A stretch of 64,000 nucleotides of DNA from Mallotus nudiflorus (lineage: Eukaryota; Streptophyta; Magnoliopsida; Malpighiales; Euphorbiaceae), in NCBI GenBank assembly GCA_947683625.1, contig CANTUR010000113.1, positions 1,240,001-1,304,000 of the forward strand. Reading direction: 5' to 3'. The notes beneath the pieces were generated by a model that was not told the origin of the DNA, ran no database searches, and was given only the letters and a program-made list of their open reading frames with translations. Of this stretch, positions 46,960 through 58,531 are shown piece after piece (position 1 is the stretch's first letter; each line of letters opens with the position of its first letter). The position numbers and the translations under genes were made by a program.

Positions 46960-48350
46960 CTAAAGTGAACAAATTATGCTTTTATATGCATGGCAGTGCC
47001 ATTGTTGTGCTCAAAGCTCATTAGTGCACAAATCATGAATTATAGCATAAATAGATATCGTTCCCACAAGAATTAAATATTGATTACTAACGTTTCTACT
47101 TATTTTCTTAGCTAACAAATAAATTAAATGAATGATTTATAAGGAAACTAATAATAAAACTTTAAACAACTAAAATATGAAAGTAAATCAATTAATTAAA
47201 ACATAGAGCTTGAAAATTGTTTCTCTATTCTATATAGATCATGAACAACTTAATTATTAATTTTTTTTTACTTTAGTTAAGGGTAATTGTTCTAATTTAC
47301 TTAATGTCTCTTCTGAGTTCAATTAAGAATATTAAAATAAAAATCTAACCTACTCCTATAGTTAAAGGTTGATCAAAACTCATTAAATTCCTTAATAATT
47401 ATTTTATCCCTGAAGAGCTCACCTACTTCCATGGTTAAGTGATTTAAGTTCGATGAGTTCTAAGCTAGGAAATTCACCTAACTTTTGTTGGTTTATTTAC
47501 CCATAAACATATAATGAAATGGTTCCAATATGAAACCAAGAAATAAGCACAACACATAGAATTAACTGAAAATCAATTTCATAACTAAAATATGTATTCA
47601 ATTATAACCTAAATAGTTACTCTAATTCCAAACCCTAAAAAGAAGTTTAGCCACACACATGGCTTGCAAAAAGAAAAACTACAAACATTAAATAAAATAA
47701 CAAGATAATGAAGAAGAAGATTATAAAAACTTATTTTAAGGACACTTGAATTATTCAACTCTTGTTCGCCTTTTTTAGCTCTTTTTTTTTGCAATTTTTT
47801 GGTGTCTAATTAATATGTATAGTACTCATAATATTCCTCTTTATATAAGCATTACATGATGGAGTCTTAATTGCCTTTGAATTTCTTAATCCAAATCTTT
47901 AAGGAAAAATTTCCTCATCCGGCATGACCGACGATATGGTCGTGCTTCAAACTGTGTCTTAATTCGTTCCTTTCGGCACGACCTGAACATGACCATACCT
48001 CAATTTAGTCTTTCATTTAGAAAGATCCATGACCTGGTACACGGCTATGCGCCCAACTGTCAAATTTTCAAGTCAAATAGAAAGAGACACATGCCACAAC
48101 ATGGTTGTATCTCTGGGCATGCTTCTAATTTCTTTTAGTCCAAAGAGTGACACGAGCTATGACATGCCCATGCTTGATTTTAACCCTTAATTTTGAGAAA
48201 TCTTTTATTTTATTACTTAAATTATAAAGAACTGACACTTCGAATAGGGTGGAGTATCCATGTTTGACACTTTTTAGACACCGAAAAGCGCTCAACGCGG
48301 CTCGATATATGTCCAACATGGCTGGACATATGTCCTATTATTTTATTATT
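46960..48350 (-). mobile_element. Probable degraded Gypsy LTR fragment
   Basis: Read on the minus strand, the segment ends with GTGGGAACGATATCTATTT followed by a CACAACAATGGCACTGCC-like stretch near 46990. This resembles the LTR end plus primer-binding region of Athila-like elements (compare 59340-59437). The interior at 47930-48300 has repeated CATGCC/CACGAC-type motifs common in such LTRs. The boundaries and a target duplication could not be fixed. Confidence 0.4.
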
Positions 48351-48766
48351 TTTAGGATACAGACAGGACATGACTTGACACTTTTTAGAAAATGGCAGGA
48401 CTAAATTTGAAATTATAAAATATGATAAGGACTATTTATTGATTTTACTTGCACTGTATATATCAGTTAAAACAAGACTTAAAAGTTAAAATTTCATGGT
48501 CAATTCTTAAATTATTTAGAGTTTCTTTTTGTAATAGTAGTTATTGGTGCCAAACTACATATAAATTTAGGACACATTTTAGCATTAACTCATTTATTTT
48601 GAGTAGCATTTAGTATAGGATATCATTTAGGAATACATACCTTTATATTTTTATTTTGTTTCTATAGGGAAAAGAAGTATAGAGGTTTTATTGGTGTTTT
48701 AAGAGGAAATGGATGAAGAATCAAAGAAATTAGTGGAGCAAGCATTATGTCACGATCGTGGATGGT

Positions 48767-48771
48767 AGCAT
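48767..48771. repeat. Target-site duplication AGCAT (left copy)
   Basis: AGCAT precedes the SIRE element start (TGAAAAGAG at 48772). The same AGCAT follows its end (GGTCAACA to 58526) at 58527-58531. Confidence 0.95.
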
Positions 48772-50266
48772 TGAAAAGAGTCCTAGAGGGGGGGGGGGGT
48801 GAATAGGACTATGAAATAAAAATGATAAATTAAAAGAATTCTTTGTAAGAATTAAATAGAAGTTGAGAAGGAAGAATGAAGAATACAAAGATTTAAGGAG
48901 TTCGGATTAAATAACAATCCTACGTCTCCACCTAACTTATCCCCAAGTTAGGATTTTTAATCACCCACAATCTTATTCACAGGATTAAGATTATACAAGA
49001 GTTTTATGGCTCACTCTTATAACCTTACAACATGAGTTTTCAAGGCTCACTCAAAAAACCAAAACCCAAGTGTTTCAATGGATAATACTTAAACCAATTC
49101 CTTTAGAAATAAATCTCACTTCCCTTCTAATCTAACCCAAGATTTAAGATGAAGAGAAATTCTATTTCTAACACACACCCAACTCTCACAAGAGTTATAC
49201 AAACAAAGAATTATTTAAGAGAATTTGAGAGCTCAATGAAAGCTTAAGAGATAATAAAATGATAAAACAAGTTACTTCACTTCCATTCAGCTCTAGAGGT
49301 ATTTATACTAAAAAAAAATATAGCTGTTGGAGGTGCAAATGATGTATCCAACGTCTATATTTTGAATTATTGAGACTGATGCTGTCAGATAGCTATTCAT
49401 GGATTGAAACCGTAATTGGCTCCTCAGGACGTTTGAATTTGCCCACACTTTCTTCATAAAAGTTGTAGATATTTGAATTATCTTTCCATATCAACTTGAA
49501 TAACCTAAATTTGACTTCTGTAGCTTAAGATATGTCCAAAATACTAAGGATTGTGCAATCTGTAATGCAGACTACGGTCAGACAGCTATACCCAAATTGA
49601 AGCCGTGATTTGCTCATGAAGAAATTTGAATTTGCTCATACTTTCTTCATGAAAGCTGTAGATATTTGAATTATCTTTCCATAAAATTTTGAATCACTTA
49701 AATTTGACTTCTTTAGCTCGGGATATGTCCAAATTACTGAGGATTATGCAATCTGAAATGCAGAATACTGTCAGACAGCTATACACAAGTTGAAGCCGTG
49801 ATCTGCTCCTGAAGAAATTTGAATTTGCTCATATTTTCTTCATAAAATTTGTATATATTTGACTTATATTTTCATAGCATTTTGAATCACCTTAATTGGA
49901 CTTCTGTAACTCAAGATATGTTCAAAATACTAAGAGATGTGCAGTCTGAGATGGCAGACGTATACGTGAATTTCAACTCAAAATTTTCATAACAAAATGA
50001 ACTTGGATTTTCACAAAAAAAACCCAATTCAGAAAGCTCAAGATGTCTGCTTCAAAATTTAAGAAGCCCATTTTCTCATTTAAGAGCTCTAAATATATCA
50101 AAAACCTTCTTCAATCTCAGAGGTTCAATCAGCCCGAAAAGTCACTATACATCCAAAAGTGTATATGCTTGGTATATAATTCCCTACACACTTAATTGAA
50201 ATTATTAGTATAAAATTTGTTTGTCAAAGTCCAAAATTAGGAGTTTGATCATGCAAATGGTCAACA
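48772..50266 (-). repeat. 3' LTR of SIRE element, three 193-bp units
   Basis: Bounded by TGAAAAGAG and GGTCAACA on the plus strand. It has a run of 12 G near 48787 and contains three tandem units of 193 bp: about 49336-49528, 49529-49721 and 49722-49914. Units 2 and 3 each begin GATATGTCC. The other LTR has only two units. Confidence 0.9.
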
Positions 50267-52024
50267 ATCTCCCCCTTTTTGGCTTTGACAACCAATTTGA
50301 AAAGATGATAAATAATATGTGTATATGTGTAAAAAATAAATAACATATATAAGCATATTAAATAAAAATAGCTCCCCCTTACAAATTAAACAGATGCAAA
50401 ATAAGAAATAATTTTGCTCCCCCTTAACATGTGCATAAATTCAATATTTATCATGTATTAGAGCATATAAATAAATGATTTATCATAGCATGTATAAGGG
50501 TTTAACAAATATATTCCTTTAACAAAAATATATTTCTTTATTTCTCCTCCTTTTTGGACATGATAAGAAATATAAATAAATTTCATCATCCTTCTTGTCA
50601 AAAATAAAGATAACAAGTTATTAAACAACATGAAGGAAATAATTTCAAACATGTAATACATCACAAAATAATATGTATGCTATATCTAAACATCACATGA
50701 TCATGTAGAGTTTAGTTATTCAATCATACATAATCATGTGGTACTTAGCATATCTTAAACACAATTATTTATCCCCTAAGCACATGGCTTCTTTAGCTTC
50801 TTCTCCCCCTTTGTCAAAGACAAAAAGAAAAGAGAGAGATATAAGGAGGAATAGACCTAAGGGAGCCAAAAATACTAAATGGAATAAAAGATTAAGAACC
50901 AAAACAATGCAAGCAAAGATATTCAAAATCTTTATGAAATTCATGTCATTTTAATAGATAAAAGCCATTAAAAAAAATATATATATACATGAATGTTGCA
51001 TGAATGTGCTCAATTAATAGTCATGCAAATAAAAATTCTTGTAATATAAAAACAAAGTAAGCAAAACAAGACTATTTATCATAAGGTCAAAACTAGTCAT
51101 ACTTACATTGTTATTATGCATGAGAAAAAGAATTATGTGAAATAAATTCAAATAATTTTCTCCCCCTATTTCAATGGATTTAAAAAAAAATATTGATATT
51201 AAGGACACACTATCACATAGTTATGTCACTTATATAAACACATCTTTGAAAAAAAATTTCCCTTAAAAGAAATTAACTAGGTATGCATGCAAACTCAATT
51301 ATTTTTCCTCCTTTGTCAAAATGCAAAGATAGACCAAATCTTAAAAATATCCATGCATTATCAAAGATAAAAATAATTTCTAAGAAAACACAAAAATTAA
51401 ACAAACTCAAAAATTTTTTTATCCTGATACCAATTGAAAACTTTTGTAGGTCATACCCAACCTATATTACCTTTCGTCAAATGCAAATAAAATTGCATTA
51501 AAAAAAAATACAATGATATTAAAATACCAATTGTAATCAAGATATAAAACTATCAGCTCATGTTTTATATTCAAAAAATATTCAAAAAATAAACCGAACA
51601 TAAACTAACGAAAAATAGTTATAAAACACATTTAACAGCTCAAAACTTAAATACAGAAAGTATACCGAAAATAAACCTAGCAAAAAAAAAATAAAAAAAT
51701 AAAAAAAAATTGTTGAGTAGGAGGAATATTTATGCTATTTAAAATAATTAATTAATTGAATTTAGCTCAATAATTAATTATTAATTTGCAAAATAGGAGG
51801 GATTTTTTAAAAAAAAAAAAATGAATAAATCCACACAAATCCAATTAAAATTAATACAAAGATCATGCAAATGGGAAATACAATATATCATGTATATGAA
51901 CTAAATTTGCTAAAGCAAATACCTTTAAAACAAAATATATACATGACGCTGAAAATAATATATATATTTTTTTAAATAAAATCACATAAGAATCCAAACA
52001 TCAATTCATCAATTTAACAAGTGA
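50267..52024 (-). other. SIRE spacer between pol and 3' LTR with repeated purine blocks
   Basis: In element sense this 1.76-kb stretch has several GGGGGAG-like purine tracts. On the plus strand they show as CTCCCCC or CTCCTCC near 50270, 50372, 50416, 50546, 50803, 51161 and 51308. The last one in element sense is the genuine polypurine tract. Only short, unconvincing ORFs occur, so the env-like gene of some SIRE elements is absent or decayed. The same block order is seen in the remnant at 2517-4316. Confidence 0.7.
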
Positions 52025-55000
52025 TCAAGACAAACTTGAGCCATCAATCATACCAAGTTCATGCTTAATAAAATTTAATCTTTCCTCACAAAGAGGTTTG
52101 GTAAAGATGTCTGCTAATTGATGATTAGTATCAACAAAATCAAGAAAAATATCACCATTTTGCACATGATCACGTAAAAAATGATGTCTAATGTCAATAT
52201 GCTTAGTTCTAGAATGTTGAATGAGATTTTTACTTAGGTTTATAGCACTTGTATTGTCACATTTAATTGGAATGTGGTTAATATCAATGCCATAGTCCAG
52301 AAGTTGTTGTTTTTGCCATAGAACTTGGGTGCAACAACAACTAGTCGCCACATATTCTGCTTCAGCGGTGGACAAGGCAACTGAAACTTGTTTCTTACTA
52401 AACCAAGAAACTAAGCAATTTCCTAAAATTTGACAAGTTCCAGAAGTGCTTTTTCTATCTAGTAGGCTACCGAAAAAATCAGCATCAGAATAACTAATCA
52501 AGTCAAAGGAAGAACTCCTAGGATACCAAAGTCCTAAATGCAATGTACCACAAAGATATTTAAAAATTCTTTTGATAGCATTTAAATGAGACTCTCTAGG
52601 ACTTGATTGAAATCTAGCACACAAGCAAGTAGCAAACATAATATCAGGTCTACTAGCAGTTAAATAAAGAAGGGATCCGATCATACCTCTAAATCGCTTT
52701 TCATCAGCCAGTTTACCATTCTCATCCTTATTTAGTTTGGTTATTGTGCTCATTGGAGTTTTGCTTGAATTAGCTCCATCCATTCCAAACTTCTTGAGAT
52801 TGTCCCTTGTATATTTGGTTTGATTAATGAAGATCCCATCTTCACATTGCTTGATTTGAAGTCCAAGAAAAAACTTGAGTTCTCCCATCATACTCATCTC
52901 AAATTCTCCTTGCATTAGCTTAGAAAATTCCTCACACAAGCAATGGTCAGTAGCACCGAAAATAATATCATCAACATAAATTTGAACAATTAATAAATCA
53001 TGCTTGGATTTCTTTATAAAAAGAGTTGTGTCAACTTTTCCTTTAGAGAAACCTTTCTTTAGTAAAAAGTTACTCAATCTTTCATACCAAGCTCTTGGAG
53101 CTTGTTTCAATCCATACAATGCTTTTGATAATTTAAAAACATGATTTGGAGAGTTAAAATTTTCAAAACTCGGAGGTTGTTCAACATATACCTCCTCTTC
53201 AATAAAACCATTTAAAAATGCACTTTTAACATCCATTTGATAAAGTTTAAAATTCATGTATGATGCAAATGCAAGTAGCATCCTAATAGCTTCTAACCTT
53301 GCAACGGGGGCAAAGGTTTCATCATAATCAATGCCTTCCTCTTGATTATAACCTTTAGCTACTAGTCTAGCTTTGTTTCTAGTTATGACACCTTGTTCAT
53401 TCATCTTATTTCTAAACACCCATTTGGTGCCTATAATAGGATGATGTTTAGGTCTAGGAACCAAGGTCCAAACCTTGTTTCTCTCAAATTGATTTAACTC
53501 TTCTTGCATAGCAAGGACCCAAAATTCATCACACAAAGCATCATCAATATTTTTGGGTTCAATTTGTGAAATGAAGGCTAAATTAACAGTAGATTTTAAT
53601 TGAGATCTAGTAGTTACCCCTTTTGTGGTGTCACCTATAATGAGGTCTTGAGGGTGAGCTTTCTTGAATTGCCAATCCTTTGGAAGTTCATCCTTCAATG
53701 TAGGTTGAGATGTCTCCTCAATTTCCTTCTTGCTTGGCTCTTTAAGTTCCAAAGGCTTACTAGCATTTTCTTCTTGTGTTTCCATAATCTCATTGTCACC
53801 TACAAGATCATCAACACTACAAACATCCTTTCTAGGATCAAGTGAGTTTGATTCATCAAATACCACATGCATTGACTCTTCAACTACTAGAGTTCTCTTA
53901 TTAAAGACCCTATATGCCTTGCTAGAGATGGAATAGCCTAGGAAAATTCCTTCATCGGCTTTGGAATCAAATTTTCCAAGATTATCCTTGGTGTTCAATA
54001 TAAAGCACTTGCATCCAAATACTCTTAGATATGAGATTTTGGGTTTTCTATTGTTCCATAGCTCATAAGACGTTTTATTTAAAATTGGTCTTTTGAAAAC
54101 TCGGTTTGAAATATAACAAGATGTGTTAACAGCTTCCGCCCAAAAGTATAAAGGCAAATTATACTCATGAAGCATTGTTCTAGCCATTTCCACAAGAGTT
54201 CTATTTTTCCTTTCAACTACCCCATTTTGTTGAGGGGTTCTAGGAGATGAAAATGTATGAGAAATACCGTTTTCATTACAATAGTTTTTAAAAAATTCAT
54301 TTTCAAATTCGGTTCCATGATCACTTCTAATGGATGAAATACAAAATCCTTTTTCTTTTTGAACTCTTTTTGAAAAATTTTCAAAAGCTTTAAATGCATC
54401 ATTCTTATGAGCAAGAAAACATACCCAAGTGTATCTAGAGTAGTCATCAACCAATACATAAGCATAGTGCATTCCACCAAGACTAGCAACTCTTATTGGT
54501 CCAAACAAATCCATATGTATAAGTTCAAGTGGTCTAGAGGTGGACACTACATTTTTTAGCTTAAATGAGGACTTGGATTGTTTTCCCTTTTGACAAACAT
54601 CACAAGGTTTATCTTTAGTGAATTCAAGCTTAGGTAAACCAAGTACAAGTTCATGTTTACAAAGATCATTTAAAAGCTCAAAATTTGCATGTCCTAATCT
54701 TCTATGCCATGTCCATGTGTCATGGGAGATAGACACTAAGCATTTTATGTCTTTTTTATCAATTTTATTCAAATCAATGACATAAACATTGTCTATTCTT
54801 TCACCACTAAAAATAATTTTATTTTCATCAAGACTACTAACAAAGCAATTTTTAGGATAAAAAGTTACTTTATTTCCCATGTCATATAGTTGACTTATGC
54901 TAAGAAGATTGTGTTTAAGACCATCAACAAACAACACATGATGTATAGATAAGGATTGAGGATTACCTATTTCTCCAATGCCAATAATTTTTCCTTTTGC

Positions 55001-55135
55001 ATTATCTCTGAAAGTAACGTGTCCTCCATCCTTAGCATCAAGTTTATTGAATTGCTCTTTGTCTCCTGTCATGTGCCTTGAACATCCACTATCGAGATAC
55101 CACTTGTTTTTTGTTCTTGTGGATTTCAAGAACAT
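52025..55135 (-). CDS. SIRE Copia pol: protease, integrase, RT, RNase H
   Basis: An intact 1036-aa frame. Protease site D15-S-G with CSRHMTG. Integrase zinc region H144, H149, C178, C181. Integrase core D209 (HMDLFGP), D272 (SDHGTEF) and E308 (VERKNRT) with D-X62-D-X35-E spacing. RT from about 556: DVKSAFLNG with D635 and the catalytic box Y720-VDD-723. RNase H with SYSDAD (D884), STAEAE (E925) and KCD (D960), then DIFTKPL near the end. All catalytic residues are present, so the protein could be active if made. A TAG lies immediately upstream of its first ATG. Gag ends 14 bp before it in another frame, so expression would need frameshifting, or the junction is mutated. Confidence 0.95.
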   Translation of the reverse strand: MFLKSTRTKNKWYLDSGCSRHMTGDKEQFNKLDAKDGGHVTFRDNAKGKIIGIGEIGNPQSLSIHHVLFVDGLKHNLLSISQLYDMGNKVTFYPKNCFVSSLDENKIIFSGERIDNVYVIDLNKIDKKDIKCLVSISHDTWTWHRRLGHANFELLNDLCKHELVLGLPKLEFTKDKPCDVCQKGKQSKSSFKLKNVVSTSRPLELIHMDLFGPIRVASLGGMHYAYVLVDDYSRYTWVCFLAHKNDAFKAFENFSKRVQKEKGFCISSIRSDHGTEFENEFFKNYCNENGISHTFSSPRTPQQNGVVERKNRTLVEMARTMLHEYNLPLYFWAEAVNTSCYISNRVFKRPILNKTSYELWNNRKPKISYLRVFGCKCFILNTKDNLGKFDSKADEGIFLGYSISSKAYRVFNKRTLVVEESMHVVFDESNSLDPRKDVCSVDDLVGDNEIMETQEENASKPLELKEPSKKEIEETSQPTLKDELPKDWQFKKAHPQDLIIGDTTKGVTTRSQLKSTVNLAFISQIEPKNIDDALCDEFWVLAMQEELNQFERNKVWTLVPRPKHHPIIGTKWVFRNKMNEQGVITRNKARLVAKGYNQEEGIDYDETFAPVARLEAIRMLLAFASYMNFKLYQMDVKSAFLNGFIEEEVYVEQPPSFENFNSPNHVFKLSKALYGLKQAPRAWYERLSNFLLKKGFSKGKVDTTLFIKKSKHDLLIVQIYVDDIIFGATDHCLCEEFSKLMQGEFEMSMMGELKFFLGLQIKQCEDGIFINQTKYTRDNLKKFGMDGANSSKTPMSTITKLNKDENGKLADEKRFRGMIGSLLYLTASRPDIMFATCLCARFQSSPRESHLNAIKRIFKYLCGTLHLGLWYPRSSSFDLISYSDADFFGSLLDRKSTSGTCQILGNCLVSWFSKKQVSVALSTAEAEYVATSCCCTQVLWQKQQLLDYGIDINHIPIKCDNTSAINLSKNLIQHSRTKHIDIRHHFLRDHVQNGDIFLDFVDTNHQLADIFTKPLCEERLNFIKHELGMIDGSSLS

Positions 55136-55149
55136 CTACACAATACAAT

Positions 55150-57165
55150 TTAAGTGTTCTTTTGGACCCAAACCTTTCTTGGTCTAGGTTGGTTAGTTTT
55201 AAGATAATCCGTAGGAAGTAAGTTCATATGCAGTTTTCTATAAAAACACACATTATTGGTATGTCCTTTAATCATGCAATATGAACATACAATATTTTTA
55301 AATTTATTTCTCTTAGAATGAAATGCTTTCCTAGTGTGTGCAGCATGCCTTTGGTGTTGTGTGTATCTTTTGTTATTATTTTGTGACATTGAGTGAGACA
55401 TACATTGGCAATGGTGATGAGCATTTTGATAAGTTTGTGCAATATGTTTATGTGCATTGTGTTGTGCAACATGCCTATTACAATTATGTCTAGTGTACAT
55501 ATAAGCATGCTTAGGTTGAGGTGCTCTAGTTTGAGACTTACCTCTTTGTGTTAATGAAGGGATATGAGATTTTGCCTTGCTATTTAACACATGAGATTTT
55601 TTAGCTTGAATCTCATTTGAGGTTGAAGGAGTAGAATCATGTGAAGCTTTAATAAAAGTAATATGTGATGAGGATGATGAAGACATTCCATTTTTATATC
55701 CAATTCCATATGTATCTCCATGAAATTTTTGAGAGTCAAGAAGACTATCTAAAGTTTCTTTTCCTCTCTTAAATTTAGCAATGGAATTTTTTAATTCTAA
55801 GACTTCCTTAGAAAGCTTATGATTTTCATCATTTGCTTTCTTAAGTTGGTCTTCCAAAGAATTACAATATTTAGCATCACTTACAAGTTTTTCATTTGAT
55901 GCAACAAGTTTAGCAAAATCAATTTTCAAACATTCAAAATCCTTATTTAAGCTAGCTAACTCATGTTTATATTTTTTCTTCTTAGATAACAAACTTTTGC
56001 ATTTAGCAAGCAATTTGCTCACAATAGAGCTCTCATCATCATCATCATGATCATCACAATATTCATCACAATCATCAAAAGAGGAGTAAGAAGTGGATGG
56101 TACCTCATTTTCGTTTTCAATGGCCATGAAGCAAAGATTGGCAACTTCTTGTTGTTCCTCTTCCTCTTCGGATTCGGAGGAATCATCCCAAGTAGCTTTG
56201 AATGCCTTTTTCTTATCTTTTGCTCCCTTGCTCTTGAATTTGAGTTTGGGACATTCATTTCTAATGTGTCCTGGTTTCTTGCATTCATAGCAAGTAACCT
56301 CTTTTATTTTCTTCCTCCCATCTCCTTCGAACTTCTTGTTGAAGTCCCTTGTTCTTGAGAAATTTTTCTTTCTTAAGAACTTCTTGAAGTTCTTAGTGAG
56401 CATGGCAATGTCACCATCTTCATCACTAGAATCTTTAATGCTTTCCTCTTCACTATCTTCTTGAAGAGCTTTTAGAGCAATGCTCCTTTTCTTTTCTTCT
56501 TTCTCTTCTTATTCTTCACCTCTTTGCTTGATGGTGAGCTCATGTGTCAAGAGCTTACCAATGAGCACATCGGTTGATAGAGTGGAGAGGTCTTGAGCTT
56601 CCTCAATTAAGGTAACACGAGATTCCCAATCCTTCTTAGGTAGGATTCTTAGAATCTTGTTGTTTACCTCTTCCTTGGAGAAATGTTTTCCAAGTTTCTT
56701 GAGGGTTGTGAGGAGAGTATTGAGACAGTTTGTCATCTCCATGATTGATTCTTGAGGCTTCATTTTGAAGAGTTCATATTCATACATATGAAGTTGAACC
56801 TTCTTGCTTCTCACTTGAATGTTTCCTTCATAGTGATTCTCCAAGGTCTCCCACATTTCTTTAGCTGAAATGCAATGTTGAAGCTTGCCTCCTTCTTCTC
56901 TTGTCATGGAGGAGACTAGAGTAATCATAGCCTTTTTATTTTTGTGATTTTCTTCCTTTTGATCAACACTCCATTGGCTTCTTGCAAGTGTAGTTACCAC
57001 ACCATCAATGATAGTTGTAGGTGGTTCCCAACCTCTTAGGACAATATCCCAAAGTTTGATGGAATCACAATCAAGATATAATTTCATTTTGAATTTCCAA
57101 TGTGGATAGTCACTACCATCAAAGAATGGTCTAAGAGAAGAGATGTTTTGTGATTCACTCCCCAT
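55150..57165 (-). pseudogene. SIRE Copia gag, interrupted by one in-frame stop
   Basis: It starts MGSESQNISSLRPFFDGSDY at 57165 and reads through the capsid domain (DYPHWKFKMKLYLD, MWETLENHYEGN, ILRILPKKDWESRV). It meets a TAA at 56509-56511, in an acidic/Lys-rich linker. The same frame then continues to 55150 through a zinc knuckle CYECKKPGHIRNEC, a coiled-coil-like Lys/Glu segment and a His/Gln/Asn-rich tail. Apart from that single codon the frame is open for 671 codons. The Met at 56403 sometimes used as a start is internal. Gag packages the RNA and forms the virus-like particle, so the stop should make the copy defective unless read through. Confidence 0.9.
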
Positions 57166-57202
57166 GATCTTGTATTCTAGTAATAAAGTACCTAGAATTC
57201 AA

Positions 57203-57214
57203 GCTCTGATACCA
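57203..57214 (-). other. Primer-binding site of the SIRE element
   Basis: Element-sense TGGTATCAGAGC, two bases from the 5' LTR, matches the 3' end of initiator Met tRNA. Confidence 0.9.
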
Positions 57215-57216
57215 AA

Positions 57217-58526
57217 TGAAAAGAGTCCTAGAGGGGGGGGGGTGAATAGGACTATGAAATAAAAATGAGAAATTAAAAGAATTCTTTGTAAGAATTAAAT
57301 AGAAGTTGAGAAGGAAGAATGAAGAACACAAAGATTTAAGGAGTTCGGATTCAATAACAATCCTACGTCTCCACCTAACTTATCCCCAAGTTAGGATTTT
57401 TAATCACCCATAATCTTATTCACAGGATTAAGATTATACAAGAGTTTTATGGCTCACTCTTATAACCTTACAACATGAGTTTTCAAGGCTCACTCAAAAA
57501 ACCAAAACCCAAGTGTTTCAATGGATAACACTTAAACCAATTCCTTTAAAAATAAATCTTACTTCCCTTCTAATCTAACCCAAGATTTAAGATGAAGAGA
57601 AATTCTATTTCTAACACACACCCAACTCTCACAAGAGTTATACAAACAAAGAATTATTTAAGAGAATTTGAGAGCTCAATGAAAGCTTAAGAGATAATAA
57701 AATGATAAAAAAAGTTACTTCACTTCCATTCAGCTCTAGAGGTATTTATACTAAAAAAAAATATAGCTGTTGGAGGTGCAAATGATGTATCCAACGTCTA
57801 TATTTTGAATTATTGAGACTGATGCTGTCAGATAGCTATTCATGGATTGAAACCATAATTGGCTCCTCAGGACGTTTGAATTTTCCCACACTTTCTTCAT
57901 AAAAGTTGTAGATATTTGAATTATCTTTCCATATCAACTTGAATCACTTAAATTGGACTTATGTAGCTTAAGATATGTCCAAAATACTAAGGATTGTGCA
58001 ATCTGAAATGCAGAATACTGTCAGACAGCTATACACAAGTTGAAGCCGTGATCTGATCCTGAAGAAATTTGAATTTGCCCATATTTTCTTCATAAAATTT
58101 GTAGATATTTGACTTATATTTTAATAGCATTTTGAATCACCTTAATTGGACTTCTGTAACTCAAGATATGTTCAAAATACTAAGAGATGTGCAGTCTGAG
58201 ATGGCAGACGTATACGTGAATTTCAACTCAAAATTTTCATAACCAAATGAACTTGGATTTTCACAAAAAAACCCAATTCAGAAAGCTCAAGATGTCTGTT
58301 TCAAAAGTTAAGAAGCCCATTTTCTCATTTAAGAGCTCTAAATATGTCAAAAACCTTCTTTAATCTCAGAGGTTCAATCAGCCTGAAAAGTCACTATACA
58401 TCCAAAAGTGTATATGCTTGGTATATGTTTGGTATATAATTCCCTACACACTTAATTGAAATTATTAGTATAAAATTTGTTTGTCAAAGTCCAAAATTAG
58501 GAGTTTGATCATGCAAATGGTCAACA
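57217..58526 (-). repeat. 5' LTR of SIRE element, two 193-bp units
   Basis: Same ends as the 48772-50266 LTR, but with one fewer 193-bp unit, 10 instead of 12 G in the terminal run, and a small duplication of about 11 bp near 58423. These changes account for the 185-bp length difference. By eye about 25-30 substitutions separate the two LTRs over the shared 1.3 kb. Confidence 0.9.
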
Positions 58527-58531
58527 AGCAT

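Larger units (their letters stand above)
48772..58526 (-). mobile_element. Complete SIRE-type Copia retrotransposon
   Basis: A 9.76-kb element on the minus strand with 5-bp TSD AGCAT, LTRs of 1495 bp (48772-50266) and 1310 bp (57217-58526), a primer-binding site TGGTATCAGAGC (57203-57214), gag, an intact 1036-aa pol ORF, a 1.76-kb spacer without a convincing ORF and a polypurine tract AAAAAGGGGGAGAT. Large size, long LTRs, pol flavour and a long region between pol and 3' LTR fit the SIRE/Maximus lineage. An envelope-like ORF, present in some SIRE elements, was not seen. LTRs differ by roughly 2% plus one 193-bp repeat unit, so the insertion is older than the Gypsy at 14220. Gag has one in-frame stop, and gag and pol are in different frames. 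Confidence 0.93.

Noticed and set aside
50458..51208. Possible envelope-like gene in the SIRE spacer
   Set aside because: Only 64-68-codon ORFs with Ile/Phe-rich translations. No long frame, signal peptide or transmembrane pattern could be sustained, and the homologous spacer at 2517-4316 has no matching frame.
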